From NCBI GenBank assembly GCA_900119285.1, contig FPIT01000010.1, positions 1-64,000 on the forward strand: a DNA stretch of 64,000 nt, written 5' to 3'. A program made the translations under genes and the position numbers. Origin of the DNA: Prevotellaceae bacterium HUN156 (GTDB lineage: Bacteria; Bacteroidota; Bacteroidia; Bacteroidales; Bacteroidaceae). Positions 15,729-25,357 of this stretch are shown one piece after another. The notes under the pieces were generated by a model. That model saw nothing but the letters and a program-made list of their open reading frames with translations. It was not told the origin of the DNA and made no database searches. How positions within the stretch are numbered: the stretch's first letter is position 1; every line of letters begins with the position of its first letter.

Positions 15729-16289
15729 ATGATATTACCTATTTATATATATGGTCAGCCCGTATTGAGAAAGGTGGCTGAGGATATACCATTGGACTAT
15801 CCCAATCTGAAGGAATTTATTGATGATATGTGGGAGACACTGGCTGCCAGTGAGGGTATTGGTCTGGCTGCTCCACAGGTGGGTAAGGCAATACGCGTGG
15901 TAGTTATCGACCTCGACGTATTGAGCGACGATATGCCCGAATATAAAGACTATCGCGAGGTGTTTATCAATCCACACATCGTGCAATATGACGAGACGGA
16001 AACTGACGCTATGGAGGAGGGCTGCCTGTCGCTGCCTGCTATCCACGAGAAGGTTACTCGTCCAACACGCATCCGCGTACAGTGGACTGATGGTCAGCTG
16101 AGACCACACGACGAATGGGTGGATGGCTACCTGGCTCGCGTGATGCAGCATGAGTTTGACCACTTGGATGGAAAGATGTTTGTAGACCGCATCACTCCAC
16201 TTCGTAAGCAGCTGATAAAAAGCAAGTTGAAAGCACTGCTTCAAGGTCGTTACCGCTGCGGATACAAGACGAAGGTGAGTAGACGTTGA
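15729..16289 (+). CDS. def: Peptide deformylase
   Basis: 186 residues. It removes the formyl group from nascent N-terminal methionine. All three motifs are intact: GIGLAAPQ (about 40-47), EEGCLSLP (about 97-104; metal Cys) and QHEFDHLDG (about 139-147; two His ligands and catalytic Glu). It follows ruvX by 20 bp. The stop codon (CGT TGA) is made by the first TTGAAGA heptad of the repeat element behind it. Confidence 0.95.
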   Translation: MILPIYIYGQPVLRKVAEDIPLDYPNLKEFIDDMWETLAASEGIGLAAPQVGKAIRVVVIDLDVLSDDMPEYKDYREVFINPHIVQYDETETDAMEEGCLSLPAIHEKVTRPTRIRVQWTDGQLRPHDEWVDGYLARVMQHEFDHLDGKMFVDRITPLRKQLIKSKLKALLQGRYRCGYKTKVSRR

Positions 16290-16440
16290 AGATTGAACAT
16301 TGAATATTGAACATTGAAGATTGAAGATTGAACATTGAAGGCTGCGATTAAGCGAGAGCAGAGTCAAAACGAGTTTTGAACTATGCCGAGCGTGAGCAGG
16401 CTCGATGTGAAACATCAACATTGAAGATTGAACATTGAAG
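16285..16440 (+). repeat. Composite repeat element, copy A (heptads and ~97-bp core)
   Basis: Heptads (TTGAAGA, TTGAACA, TTGAATA...) begin in the def stop codon. The core from GGCTGCG (16340) to CATCAACATTGAA (about 16424) follows and contains the hairpin TCAAAAC-GA-GTTTTGA (16364-16379). More heptads run up to the ATG at 16441. About 97 bases (16329-16425) match the reverse complement of the element at 62151-62250 with a single mismatch. Confidence 0.9.
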
Positions 16441-18429
16441 ATGAAACAGTTATTCAGGAAACGATTGATGCTAGTATTGCTGGCATTGCAATGCTCATTG
16501 TTTAATGTTCAATGTTCAATGTGTTTTGCCCAGTATAATACCGACCGTTTGTTGAGAGTTGGTCGCTCAGCATTATTCTATGAGGATTACGTCCTTTCTA
16601 TCCAATACTTTAATCAGGCTATCTCTGCCAAGCCTTATCTCTTTGAGCCTTGGTATTACAGAGGAATAGCAAAGTATTATCTGGACGACTTTGCTGGTGC
16701 GGAGAAAGACTGCTCGGAAGCTATCCAGCGTAATCCTTATGTGGTGGGCATCTATGAGTTGCGTGGACTCTGTCGCATTCAGCAGAAGAATTACGCTGAC
16801 GCTATCAAGGACTATAATACTGCACTAAAGTATGAGCCAGAGGCTATCAACCTTTGGCATAACAGAGCACTCTGTCGCATACAAGAAAAGGACTACGAAC
16901 GTGCGCTGGCTGAGATAGACACAATGGCTGTACGCTGGAGTAAGAATGCCAAGGTGTATGCCATGCAGTCGGAGGTGTACTTGATGCAGAAAGATACGAC
17001 GAAGGCCATTGCCTCGTTGGAGAAAAGTCTGGATTTGGATGCCTATAATGGTAATACATGGACCATGCGTTCAGTGATAAGTCTGGCACGACAGCAATGG
17101 AAGGAGAGTGAGACTTATCTGGATAAAGCTATCCATCTGTTGCCTAAACAGGCTGGTCTGTATATCAATCGAGCAATGGCTCGCTTTAACCAGAACAACC
17201 TGCGCGGTGCGATGGCTGACTATGACCTGGCACTCGACTTTGAGCCCAACAACTTCTTAGGTCACTATAATCGTGGTTTGCTAAGAGCGCAGGTGGGTGA
17301 CGACAATCGTGCTATCACAGACTTTGACTTCGTACTGAAATTAGAGCCCGACAATCTGATGGCTCTCTATAACCGTGCATTGTTGCTGGAGAAAACGGGT
17401 AATCCAAGAGCAGCCATCCGAGATTATACTAAAGTAATCAATGAGTATCCTAACTTCTGGACGGGTCTGCATCAGCGCGCTCAGTGTTATCGCAGTCTGG
17501 GAATGACCAAACAGGCTGAGATGGATGAATTCCGCATTCTGAAAGCACAAATCGACAAGCGTTTCGGTAAGCAGCCACGACTCTCTAAGAAGCAGATGCG
17601 TAAGCGTAGCGATGAGGATATCGAGAAGTATAACCAGCTGGCGATGGCAGACGAGCAGGAGATGGAGCATGAATATCAGAGCGATTATCGTGGTCGTGTG
17701 CAAAACCATAAGGTAGGTATGGATTATCAGCCAATGTTTGCACTCTCTACGGAGCGATTCCAGAGTGCCGTGAAGCATGATATCGCTTACGATCGTCAGG
17801 TGGACTTAATCAATACCAAACTGCCTGCTGGTAGTCATCTGCACATCACTTGTAGTCAGACAACACTTAGCGAGGCTGGTACTCAGCGCTATTTCAATCG
17901 TATAGATAGTCTCACCCAGCAGATTATGCATCAGAAAAAGGAAGTAGAAATACTGCCTCTGTTGATGCAGCGTGCTGTGGCATATAGCGTGATTCAGAAC
18001 TATGAGGGAGCCATTGACGACTTGACAACTTATATCATGAGCGACTCACTATCAGCTGTGGCTTATTGGCAGCGTGCCGTTTGTCAGTCGCGCCTGAACG
18101 AGTTTAATGCTGCTCAGGGAACAGATGTGAAGTTGCAGACTGCTCGTGTGCTGGCAGACTTGTCGGATGCTATCCGTCTGAATGCATCATGTGCATACCT
18201 TTATTATAATCGTGGTAATGTCTATGTGCAACGCAACGACTACCAGCATGCGATAGATGATTATTCTCGTGCTATAGAAATAGATCCGCATCTGGCTGAA
18301 GCATTCTATAATCGTGGCTTGGTACACTTAGCCCTCAAACAGCAAAAAGAGAGCGTAGCCGACCTCTCTAAGGCTGGCGAGTTGGGACTCTATCAAGCTT
18401 ATAGCATTATTAAGCAGAATAGGAAATAA
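16441..18429 (+). CDS. Secreted TPR-repeat protein
   Basis: 662 residues from the ATG at 16441, which directly abuts the repeat element. A cleavable signal peptide (MKQLFRKRLMLVLLALQCSL... ending in CFAQ) is followed by about eight TPR units in residues 25-330 (for example WYYRGIAKYYLDDFAGAEKD) and further TPRs near the C-terminus (AYLYYNRGNVYVQRNDYQHA). It probably acts as a periplasmic protein-interaction scaffold; partners are unknown. Oddity: residues FNVQCSM of the signal peptide are encoded by TTCAATG repeat units (16500-16520), the reverse orientation of the heptads upstream, so the repeat has become part of the protein. Confidence 0.85.
   Translation: MKQLFRKRLMLVLLALQCSLFNVQCSMCFAQYNTDRLLRVGRSALFYEDYVLSIQYFNQAISAKPYLFEPWYYRGIAKYYLDDFAGAEKDCSEAIQRNPYVVGIYELRGLCRIQQKNYADAIKDYNTALKYEPEAINLWHNRALCRIQEKDYERALAEIDTMAVRWSKNAKVYAMQSEVYLMQKDTTKAIASLEKSLDLDAYNGNTWTMRSVISLARQQWKESETYLDKAIHLLPKQAGLYINRAMARFNQNNLRGAMADYDLALDFEPNNFLGHYNRGLLRAQVGDDNRAITDFDFVLKLEPDNLMALYNRALLLEKTGNPRAAIRDYTKVINEYPNFWTGLHQRAQCYRSLGMTKQAEMDEFRILKAQIDKRFGKQPRLSKKQMRKRSDEDIEKYNQLAMADEQEMEHEYQSDYRGRVQNHKVGMDYQPMFALSTERFQSAVKHDIAYDRQVDLINTKLPAGSHLHITCSQTTLSEAGTQRYFNRIDSLTQQIMHQKKEVEILPLLMQRAVAYSVIQNYEGAIDDLTTYIMSDSLSAVAYWQRAVCQSRLNEFNAAQGTDVKLQTARVLADLSDAIRLNASCAYLYYNRGNVYVQRNDYQHAIDDYSRAIEIDPHLAEAFYNRGLVHLALKQQKESVADLSKAGELGLYQAYSIIKQNRK
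16500..16520 (+). repeat. Heptad repeat inside the TPR signal-peptide codons
   Basis: TTTAATG TTCAATG TTCAATG, read in frame as part of LFNVQCSM. Confidence 0.85.
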
Positions 18430-18514
18430 GCCTATCCCTTCCTAATTGCAACGCCACACCTTGCACCTTTAGGTCAAAGAAGGAAGGGGGACTTAGACAG
18501 AGCTAGGGGGAAAC

Positions 18515-19321
18515 TTAGACCTTTAGGCGGATATAACTGCGGTCGTCGAAGGAGTTGAAATCAGGATGGAATGCTTTGGTGGCTTGGAAGCGACTGATGT
18601 TCAACGGGTCTTCTTCACGTAACTTACGCAATTCTTCTTCACTCTCTGCCAGAGTAGGGCGGAGAATAGGATAACCATCGCTTGCCAATACGATTTCCCA
18701 TGGACGGAAGTCGAGAGGAATGATGCGCACATGCTGGCGGGCAATGCGGAAGCCATCAATCACACTATAGCTGATATTCTGTTGGCGCATGGTTTCTAAC
18801 ATGCGAGGAATAATCACTTCACGAGCTTTGTCATCACGTAACAACTCGTCTTGTGACATTCCTGTGGCCAACAGTCTCTTAGCTTCTTCAGCACGCATAG
18901 CAGCCAGTTCGGCTTCTGATGGTTTAGGATTGTCGAAGAACTCACCATTTATCATACACTGACAGTCGCCCACCATCCATATCTCACGATTCAGTCGACT
19001 ATAGACAATAGCAGAGCAGGTGAGGCGGTCTTCAGGATGCTCTTGCAAGCGAGGCAGCATAGACTTCTTATAATGCTTGCGGATATATGCCGTCACACCA
19101 CGGAAGAATTCCTCACTGGTGATATTCTTAGGCATACGACGAATATAGCGCGCAGTCAGTTGCATGGCATAACGGCCATTAGAACGAAACAGACTGTGGC
19201 GATATTGACTCTTAGAGGTACTGCCGTCGATAACAGCAACAAAGTTATCGCTTATGACGATTCCGTCCTCGCTTTTCTTCTTTGGGTTCTTGGCGACGAC
19301 TGTCTTTTCTATAATCTGCAT
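18515..19321 (-). CDS. PP2C-like serine/threonine phosphatase domain protein
   Basis: 268 residues, soluble. PP2C-type motifs are visible: SEDGIVISDNFVAVIDGSTS at 17-36 (metal Asp residues), WMVGDCQC in the middle, IVLASDGYP near 215-225, and a terminal FDDRSYIRL (metal-binding DD). It dephosphorylates Ser/Thr residues if active; no partner kinase is in the window. The start at 19321 is kept because motif 1 begins soon after. This start lies inside the ygiQ coding sequence, giving a 77-bp out-of-frame overlap within a tandem repeat that encodes the YgiQ tail. Confidence 0.75.
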   Translation of the reverse strand: MQIIEKTVVAKNPKKKSEDGIVISDNFVAVIDGSTSKSQYRHSLFRSNGRYAMQLTARYIRRMPKNITSEEFFRGVTAYIRKHYKKSMLPRLQEHPEDRLTCSAIVYSRLNREIWMVGDCQCMINGEFFDNPKPSEAELAAMRAEEAKRLLATGMSQDELLRDDKAREVIIPRMLETMRQQNISYSVIDGFRIARQHVRIIPLDFRPWEIVLASDGYPILRPTLAESEEELRKLREEDPLNISRFQATKAFHPDFNSFDDRSYIRLKV

Positions 19322-21218
19322 GTCTATAATCGGTGTGTGAGTTTCTATTATCTGTACGCGAGTTCCTATTATCTGGTCGTGGACCTCTGAAATCAGAATG
19401 AGGACAGAGTTCTTTGATTAAGTCGGGACGACCAATGCGACGCAAACTCTGCTCAATGCCTCGACGCTCTTCAGGCTTATACCAGAAGAAATACTGACGC
19501 TGAGCCAACTTGTCGCGCTGAGTCTTTGCACTCTGAACAGGCTCCAACGTATAGGGGTCGTATCCTGTATACCATGTTTCCGTTGATACCGTCATAGGAG
19601 TAGGCGTGAAGTCTTGAACCTGTTCCAGTTGGAAATCAAGTTGCTTGGTCTTGACAGCCAACTCAGCCATATCCGCTTCCGTACATCCAGGGTGACTGGA
19701 AATGAAGTAGGGGATAATCTGCTGATTGAGGTGTTCCTCACGATTGATGCGGTCGAAGATGCGCTTGAAGTCATAGAACTGTTGGAACGATGGCTTACGC
19801 ATGAGGTAGAGAACACGCTCGCTGGTATGCTCAGGGGCAACCTTCAGACGACCACTGACGTGATTCTTGATGAGTTCACGAGTGTATTCCATAGCAGCCT
19901 TATTCACTGCTTCATCCTTACTCTTATGCAGTAACAGGTCATAGCGAACACCACTACCAATAAAACTCTTCTTAATGCCTGGCAAGGCATCAACGGCACG
20001 ATAGACTTCCAAGAGTTTGGAGTGGTCGGTATTCAGATTAGGACATACCTGTGGATGAATACAACTGGGGCGCTTACACTTCTCACAAGCCTTATGGTTA
20101 CGACCATGCATGCCATACATGTTGGCAGATGGTCCACCAAGGTCGCTGAGATATCCCTTGAAACCATCCATCTGGATAACCTTCTTCACCTCCTTAATAA
20201 TGCTCTCCTTAGAGCGGCAGGTGATGAACTTACCCTGATGGGCAGAGATGGTGCAGAACGCACAACCACCAAAACAGCCACGATGAATATTCACCGAGAA
20301 CTTAATCATCTCATAGGCAGGAATACGCTTGCCCTTATATTTGGGATGAGGTACACGAGTGTAAGGTAAATCAAATGAAGCATCCAACTCGGCAGTTGTC
20401 ATAGGAGGATAAGGTGGATTGACCACAACAAAGCGGCCATCTACACCTTGTAGCAGTCGCTGGGCATGCATCATGTTAGACTGTTCCTCTATGTGACGGA
20501 AGTTTTCTGCCTGAGAACGCTTATTCTTCAGACATTCCTCATGGCTATGCAAGACAATGTCTCTCTCGGTAATACCACCAGGGATATCTTCTTTGCGGGT
20601 GAGGAATACCGTTTGCGGAATATCTGTAATCTGACTTATAGGCAATCCCTCGCTCAACTTCTGAGCCAACGCAATGGTAGGCTTCTCGCCCATGCCATAG
20701 GTAATCATGTCGGCACCAGAGTTGCAGAGAATACATTTCTCCAACTTGTCTTGCCAATAGTCATAGTGAGTGAGACGGCGCAAGGATGCCTCGATGCCAC
20801 CAAGAATAATGGGGACATCAGGGTAAAGCTCACGCAGAATCTTACTATAAACAATAGTAGGGTATTCTGGACGCATGTCGTGACGTCCGTCAGGACTATA
20901 TGCATCTTCTGAACGCAGGCGGCGATTGGCTGTATACTTGTTGACCATCGAGTCCATACAACCAGGAGCAATGCCAAAGAAGAGACGAGGACGTCCTAAC
21001 TTCTTGAAATCTCGATAGTCTCCATGCCAGTCGGGTTGCGGTACGATAGCTACCCGATAGCCTGCAGCTTCAAGGGTGCGACCAATAACGGCAGCACCAA
21101 ATGAAGGGTGATCAACATACGCGTCTGCAGAGAAGAGGATAACATCTACCTCTTCCCAACCGCGCAACTCTAGTTCTTTCTTTGTTGTCGGCAGAAAATC
21201 TGTCAGTTTATAATCCAT
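19245..21218 (-). CDS. ygiQ: YgiQ family radical SAM protein
   Basis: 657 residues. The N-terminal cobalamin-binding-like YgiQ domain (about 1-290) is followed by a radical SAM core with the cluster motif CFGGCAFC near 317-324 and then the characteristic KSFIGSGVRYDLLL and APEHTSERVL blocks. The family (UPF0313) is widespread in bacteria, but the reaction is not known. The C-terminus is a basic, low-complexity tail with a 7-residue repeat (RPDNRNS, RTDNRNS, HTDYRHA) that also contains the start codon of the PP2C gene in another frame. It starts 27 bp after the 114-residue gene. Confidence 0.92.
   Translation of the reverse strand: MDYKLTDFLPTTKKELELRGWEEVDVILFSADAYVDHPSFGAAVIGRTLEAAGYRVAIVPQPDWHGDYRDFKKLGRPRLFFGIAPGCMDSMVNKYTANRRLRSEDAYSPDGRHDMRPEYPTIVYSKILRELYPDVPIILGGIEASLRRLTHYDYWQDKLEKCILCNSGADMITYGMGEKPTIALAQKLSEGLPISQITDIPQTVFLTRKEDIPGGITERDIVLHSHEECLKNKRSQAENFRHIEEQSNMMHAQRLLQGVDGRFVVVNPPYPPMTTAELDASFDLPYTRVPHPKYKGKRIPAYEMIKFSVNIHRGCFGGCAFCTISAHQGKFITCRSKESIIKEVKKVIQMDGFKGYLSDLGGPSANMYGMHGRNHKACEKCKRPSCIHPQVCPNLNTDHSKLLEVYRAVDALPGIKKSFIGSGVRYDLLLHKSKDEAVNKAAMEYTRELIKNHVSGRLKVAPEHTSERVLYLMRKPSFQQFYDFKRIFDRINREEHLNQQIIPYFISSHPGCTEADMAELAVKTKQLDFQLEQVQDFTPTPMTVSTETWYTGYDPYTLEPVQSAKTQRDKLAQRQYFFWYKPEERRGIEQSLRRIGRPDLIKELCPHSDFRGPRPDNRNSRTDNRNSHTDYRHADYRKDSRRQEPKEEKRGRNRHKR
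19312..19383 (-). repeat. 21-bp tandem repeat in the ygiQ 3' end
   Basis: Three 21-bp units encode the 7-residue pattern (R/H)(P/T)D(N/Y)R(N/H)(S/A). The ATG of the PP2C-like gene falls in the third unit in a different frame. Confidence 0.7.
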
Positions 21219-21245
21219 GAATACCTTACTCTTTCTCTCCTTTCT

Positions 21246-21590
21246 TTAGTTAGACGTAGCACCTTCGTCGGTACTTGTTATTTCTGGTTCGCTATTATTA
21301 CGATTTTTCCAGTTGATGAAAAGCAAAACGAGCTGTTGCAGACCATATGCTTTCATATTGCTATGATATATAACATCGAGACAGAGGTCGAGCAGACGCT
21401 TGTCCTTGCCAGACTCAGACTCTAACAGCGAACGGATGTTCAGTTTTAACTTATCAAGCACTTGCTCATCAACATAACCATTGGAGTCAATGAGATCAAG
21501 GAAGAAGTGATAGTCATCAATGGTCTGCAAATGCTCATCACTGATTTCTATACTGCGTGTTCCGCTTTGATTGGTTTGAATTTTGTACAT
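21246..21590 (-). CDS. 114-residue conserved-looking small protein
   Basis: I do not recognise the family. The N-terminus looks beta-rich and the remainder helical, with an acidic, Ser/Thr-rich tail (SEPEITSTDEGATSN). No signal peptide, membrane segment or catalytic motif is visible. It lies 19 bp after the amidase-like gene and 27 bp before ygiQ in a tight minus-strand operon. Confidence 0.75.
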   Translation of the reverse strand: MYKIQTNQSGTRSIEISDEHLQTIDDYHFFLDLIDSNGYVDEQVLDKLKLNIRSLLESESGKDKRLLDLCLDVIYHSNMKAYGLQQLVLLFINWKNRNNSEPEITSTDEGATSN

Positions 21591-21609
21591 AATATCCAGT
21601 TGTTCTTAG

Positions 21610-24495
21610 TTATTTTATTAAATAGTTAATGATTCCACGCATGATGGATGAACGCTTCTGAGCACCTTGTATGCACTCGAATGGGAAACTCATCACGAAA
21701 AGACGATAGTCATTACCCTTATATGCAACTGCAGCACTGTAGCCATCGGTATATTGCATAGCAGTATATGCAGGCTTGACAGCTTCCAGAATGTCTGTAT
21801 GAGTAGCTGCATAGTGCGTCTCGTTCAACTCTTTCCAGTATAGCATCTCTGTGCCCAGTCCCTTGACAATATTGTCTTGCGACTGAGCAGTACCAGCATA
21901 GTGACACTTTAATACGTTAGCCAGGAACTGCTGTTCGTTTTCAGCAGTCATATCGCTACCGATATAGGCTCCACTAACCAATAAGGCTGTACCACGACTA
22001 AGCGCCTCTTGTATGGAGTGTTGCATAGCAGTACTGAAAGTCTTATAATAATTGAGACTATGTCCATCGTTACGCTCCAAACCTAACAGGAGGTCAATGG
22101 CAGCATAATCGTGATGGCGAAGTCTGGCACTTTCGAATGCTTCGCTGGAACAGCTTACAATGTTGTATTGTCGGGCAGAGGCAATAGCTTCGGCATGCGT
22201 CTTTACATAATTGAAATCATTGCCCGCAATCAGCATACCTTCTAACTCAGTACCAGAATAGCCAAGTCCATTAGGTTCAATACCCATCTGGCTGCGGTCG
22301 AAATTGAGCTGTCGTCCACACCAACCGAAAGTAGGACCATAGGTAACGCCTGGGTCTTCATCAAGGTCAAATCCCTGTTCCTCGGAAGTATTGCGAATAG
22401 CAGGAGACGACAGGCGATGGAAACCATTGACTATCATAATGGTCTTTTGAGCATTGGGAGTATAGTAGGCAGATAGTACTTCTGTTGTGAAGCTCTTTCC
22501 GCCACGATTAACTGCTGCAACCTTAAAATGATAGAGCTGGTTGGGATCTAACGTCATCTCATATTCATTTGCAGAACGGATATACGTTCCATTATCAAAA
22601 TCTGCATCGCCAATGGCTGTGTAAAGAATATAGCCTGTGGGCTTTGCTGTGGCTTCTTGTGGATCGATAACAGCATCCCAAGTGAGGCGAATCACATTGT
22701 TATCTTTGAATTCAATACGGAAATGGTCAGGAGCCAAAGGAGCTACTATAAAATGCTGACCATGCTGATCGTTGACATAGCGCAGAATGGTCTTGTATAT
22801 AGAGCGTGCCAACGTGAAACGGAAGTTAGGGTCCAATCCATATCGCATGTCAGGGAAGCTCTGATGCGACATCGTTTCAAGGATTGCACTGGGAACCTCA
22901 GGAAGACGAGTCTCGGAGTAGTTGCGGTCGAATAATTCACGACGATTCCACTGACCGTATTTGTATTTCAAATCAAGTGTCTCATTGCTCAGTAGTGCAT
23001 CGGCTAAGTCGCGTGATGCCATACGTGAGATGCCAGCATTCAGCTTTCCATCATTAAACTTTGTTGTACATACAGACAGTGAACCAATGAGGCTTTTCCC
23101 GTCTTTAGCATAGCCTGCATCACTATGAACAGCAAGTGATAACTCAATAGGCACCTTAAGACCTGTAAGAGTGGGCATATAGCAAGATCCACCACCAATA
23201 TAGTTAGTCATGTGAGAACGGACATTGATGTCATCGCCATAATCATCAACACCAGCCTTGCTGCTATATACATCATAAGGCATTCCAGCCCATTGTGCAC
23301 TATAACGAGCACCCTCCAAACAACGAGGCAAGCCACTGGTTTCGCCAAAGCGCTCAATGTTGCCCATTCCTCCTCCGAAACGAACGGCATCAGTCGTTAC
23401 AATACCATTTTCGCTACTATGATTAGAAACGGTAACACGATTAAACTCACTATAACCAGCATCAAAATCGAATGTTCCTAAGTATACCCAGGTATCACCA
23501 CCCATGCGTTGGTTGACATGAAACTGAGTACATTCACCTTTATGCCATACAGTATAAAGTGCATCACTGATACTATGAGGAAGTGTCTGATAACTTACAT
23601 ATACAGCATAGCGACCAGCTTTCTTGAAACGAGGCTGATAGTTAGCAATGCTATTATGTGACTTGCTGGAGGTAGTTTTTGCCATACGGGCAGTACCTGC
23701 TACAAAAGGATTTTCTAAATCCTGATAGTTGCCTTCATGCCATCCAAATCCTGCAAGTGATGTATTCTGCCAGCGTTCTCCAGAAATAATCTCGAAATAA
23801 TAATTTTGTGAGCCATCGTTATCTACGATAATCTCTTCTTTCTGCCAGTCGCGTTCACGAGGAGTGAAGACAATAGCTCCAGCATTTTCGAGCATAGGAA
23901 TGAGATAGGGAACAACAATAGTCTGAGTAAACAGGTCTTCTGTTGTGGCAAAGAGATTAGGACGCTGCCAGCGCCAGTAGCCTTTGCTCTGATCGTAATA
24001 GCGTCCATGACTTGCCCATAGAGAAATGTGCCTGTTCTGTAAGCCATGTGTGTATTTCACAGGCTGAGAGATATTCTTTACCCAAGGCTCACCGTCGTAG
24101 TCAATGTCTCCCCATAATCGCGACTTGTCTATGTTTTTAGACAAACGATTAGGTATCAACTCGTCAATCGTCATTCCGTTGGTCATTACCGTTACTTCAT
24201 AGTCTTTATACGTCTTGGGAAGTTCGCCCTTAATCTTCTTATAGATATGTTCCGTAATCTCAGGGGTAAACTCTTGTGCTGCAAAAAACTCATCAGCAGT
24301 AATGACCAATGTCTGGGATGTGTTGTCGAGTTGATAACGAAGCATCTTAGGTGCCTGCGTCAGTCGGGTACCTTTAGGTTTGTATTTCGCAAAGTAGTTA
24401 TTCAGTCGTTCTACTAACTTGGCTTCATCTTTCGCAGTTTGTGCATGTGAAGCCATAGATAAGAGTAGAAGAAGGAATATCGTCAGTCTGCGCAT
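21610..24495 (-). CDS. Secreted amidase-like protein with golvesin and FN3 domains
   Basis: 961 residues with a signal peptide (MRRLTIFLLLLLSMASHAQ). It is often named xanthan lyase in Bacteroidetes. The better reading is an N-acetylmuramoyl-L-alanine amidase-3-like catalytic domain split by an insert: WASHG near 166 (first zinc His), SLAVHSDAGY near 455 (second His) and ILETMSHQSF near 541 (catalytic Glu). The insert, about 280-375, is a golvesin C-terminal-like beta domain. An FN3 domain lies around 590-690 and a conserved C-terminal domain of unknown function ends the protein. It probably cleaves cell wall or related amide bonds in the periplasm. It starts 3 bp after the acyltransferase stop. 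Confidence 0.8.
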   Translation of the reverse strand: MRRLTIFLLLLLSMASHAQTAKDEAKLVERLNNYFAKYKPKGTRLTQAPKMLRYQLDNTSQTLVITADEFFAAQEFTPEITEHIYKKIKGELPKTYKDYEVTVMTNGMTIDELIPNRLSKNIDKSRLWGDIDYDGEPWVKNISQPVKYTHGLQNRHISLWASHGRYYDQSKGYWRWQRPNLFATTEDLFTQTIVVPYLIPMLENAGAIVFTPRERDWQKEEIIVDNDGSQNYYFEIISGERWQNTSLAGFGWHEGNYQDLENPFVAGTARMAKTTSSKSHNSIANYQPRFKKAGRYAVYVSYQTLPHSISDALYTVWHKGECTQFHVNQRMGGDTWVYLGTFDFDAGYSEFNRVTVSNHSSENGIVTTDAVRFGGGMGNIERFGETSGLPRCLEGARYSAQWAGMPYDVYSSKAGVDDYGDDINVRSHMTNYIGGGSCYMPTLTGLKVPIELSLAVHSDAGYAKDGKSLIGSLSVCTTKFNDGKLNAGISRMASRDLADALLSNETLDLKYKYGQWNRRELFDRNYSETRLPEVPSAILETMSHQSFPDMRYGLDPNFRFTLARSIYKTILRYVNDQHGQHFIVAPLAPDHFRIEFKDNNVIRLTWDAVIDPQEATAKPTGYILYTAIGDADFDNGTYIRSANEYEMTLDPNQLYHFKVAAVNRGGKSFTTEVLSAYYTPNAQKTIMIVNGFHRLSSPAIRNTSEEQGFDLDEDPGVTYGPTFGWCGRQLNFDRSQMGIEPNGLGYSGTELEGMLIAGNDFNYVKTHAEAIASARQYNIVSCSSEAFESARLRHHDYAAIDLLLGLERNDGHSLNYYKTFSTAMQHSIQEALSRGTALLVSGAYIGSDMTAENEQQFLANVLKCHYAGTAQSQDNIVKGLGTEMLYWKELNETHYAATHTDILEAVKPAYTAMQYTDGYSAAVAYKGNDYRLFVMSFPFECIQGAQKRSSIMRGIINYLIK

Positions 24496-24498
24496 TAC

Positions 24499-25053
24499 TT
24501 ATAACTCTCCTATGGTAAACTTTTCAGGGCATCGGCCTTTGAAGTCCTTAAAGTACAACTTTATCTCTCGCATCTGACTCTCGATATCGCCATTTGGGAT
24601 TATTGTCTTAGTGCATTGAATGTGCTTTTTTTCATAATCCACGCCATAGAGTAGGATAGGGATACCTGCCTTTTGGGCGATATAGTAGAAACCTTTTTTC
24701 CACTCAGGATTCAGCGAACGTGTTCCTTCTGGAGTGATGCACAAATGAAAGACATCCTCTTTACGAGCTGTCTCTGCAAGATTATCCGTCATGCTGGTAT
24801 GCTTAGAGCGCCATACGGGAATACCACCCATACTTTTGAAAATAGGACCTAATGGCCAAAAGAACCATTCTTTCTTCATCAAAAAGTTACTCTTCAAGCC
24901 TTGACTGATGCTGAAGAGTTTACCGATGAGAAAATCCCAATTACTTGTATGAGGTGCTAGACAAATGATATACTTGTCGGGATGTGGTTCTGTAATATCG
25001 GCCGTCCATCCCATATACTTAAACAGTAGCCAGTTACAAAATGATTTCATCAT
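24499..25053 (-). CDS. PlsC-type acyltransferase
   Basis: 184 residues, shorter than PlsC itself. It contains acyltransferase motif 1 as PHTSNWD (H-x4-D, about 34-40), the FFWPLGPIFKSMGGIPV block, and the EGTR motif in TPEGTRS near 108-114. It likely transfers an acyl chain to a glycerophospholipid or related lipid at the inner membrane. Its ATG overlaps the stop of the preceding gene by 4 bp, so the two are translationally coupled. Confidence 0.85.
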   Translation of the reverse strand: MMKSFCNWLLFKYMGWTADITEPHPDKYIICLAPHTSNWDFLIGKLFSISQGLKSNFLMKKEWFFWPLGPIFKSMGGIPVWRSKHTSMTDNLAETARKEDVFHLCITPEGTRSLNPEWKKGFYYIAQKAGIPILLYGVDYEKKHIQCTKTIIPNGDIESQMREIKLYFKDFKGRCPEKFTIGEL

Positions 25054-25313
25054 ATGTTGTTGATTTGATCAATAATGTCGCTAGCTTGTGCAATAAAGTC
25101 CTCCTTCAATTTCTTATAATATTTCTTGGCTGGCATTCCTGGCTCAGGATGAGATATACGACAAATGAAATCGCTCTGCATCTTTAGTATACTGTAGATA
25201 AGAGCCTCGCTGTTGTCACCGCTGTTTCCATACAAAGAGGCTGCAACACATTCTGCGAATATTTCCTCGCAAATAAGATTGATAGTACGTTTTAGTGATC
25301 GTTTGTTAGACAT
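25050..25313 (-). CDS. 87-residue helical small protein
   Basis: A short, predicted all-helical soluble protein (RTINLICEEIFAECVAASLY at about 10-29, then a second helix ending in SDIIDQINNI). Family not recognised. It is the first gene of the six-gene minus-strand operon and overlaps the acyltransferase gene by 4 bp. The promoter is at 25358. Confidence 0.75.
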   Translation of the reverse strand: MSNKRSLKRTINLICEEIFAECVAASLYGNSGDNSEALIYSILKMQSDFICRISHPEPGMPAKKYYKKLKEDFIAQASDIIDQINNI

Positions 25314-25357
25314 AATTTTATCCTCCTTATTTTTATTAATTATATGATTTCAATCGT

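Noticed and set aside
15735..16421. Long minus-strand open frame with FNLQCSIFNVQSS-like residues
   Set aside because: It is antisense to def and extended only because the heptad repeats are free of stops in that orientation.
18430..18514. Repeat-like AAGGAAGGGGGACTTAGAC region between the TPR and PP2C genes
   Set aside because: Some TTAGAC and CTTTAGG copies are visible, but no clear unit or structure could be supported.
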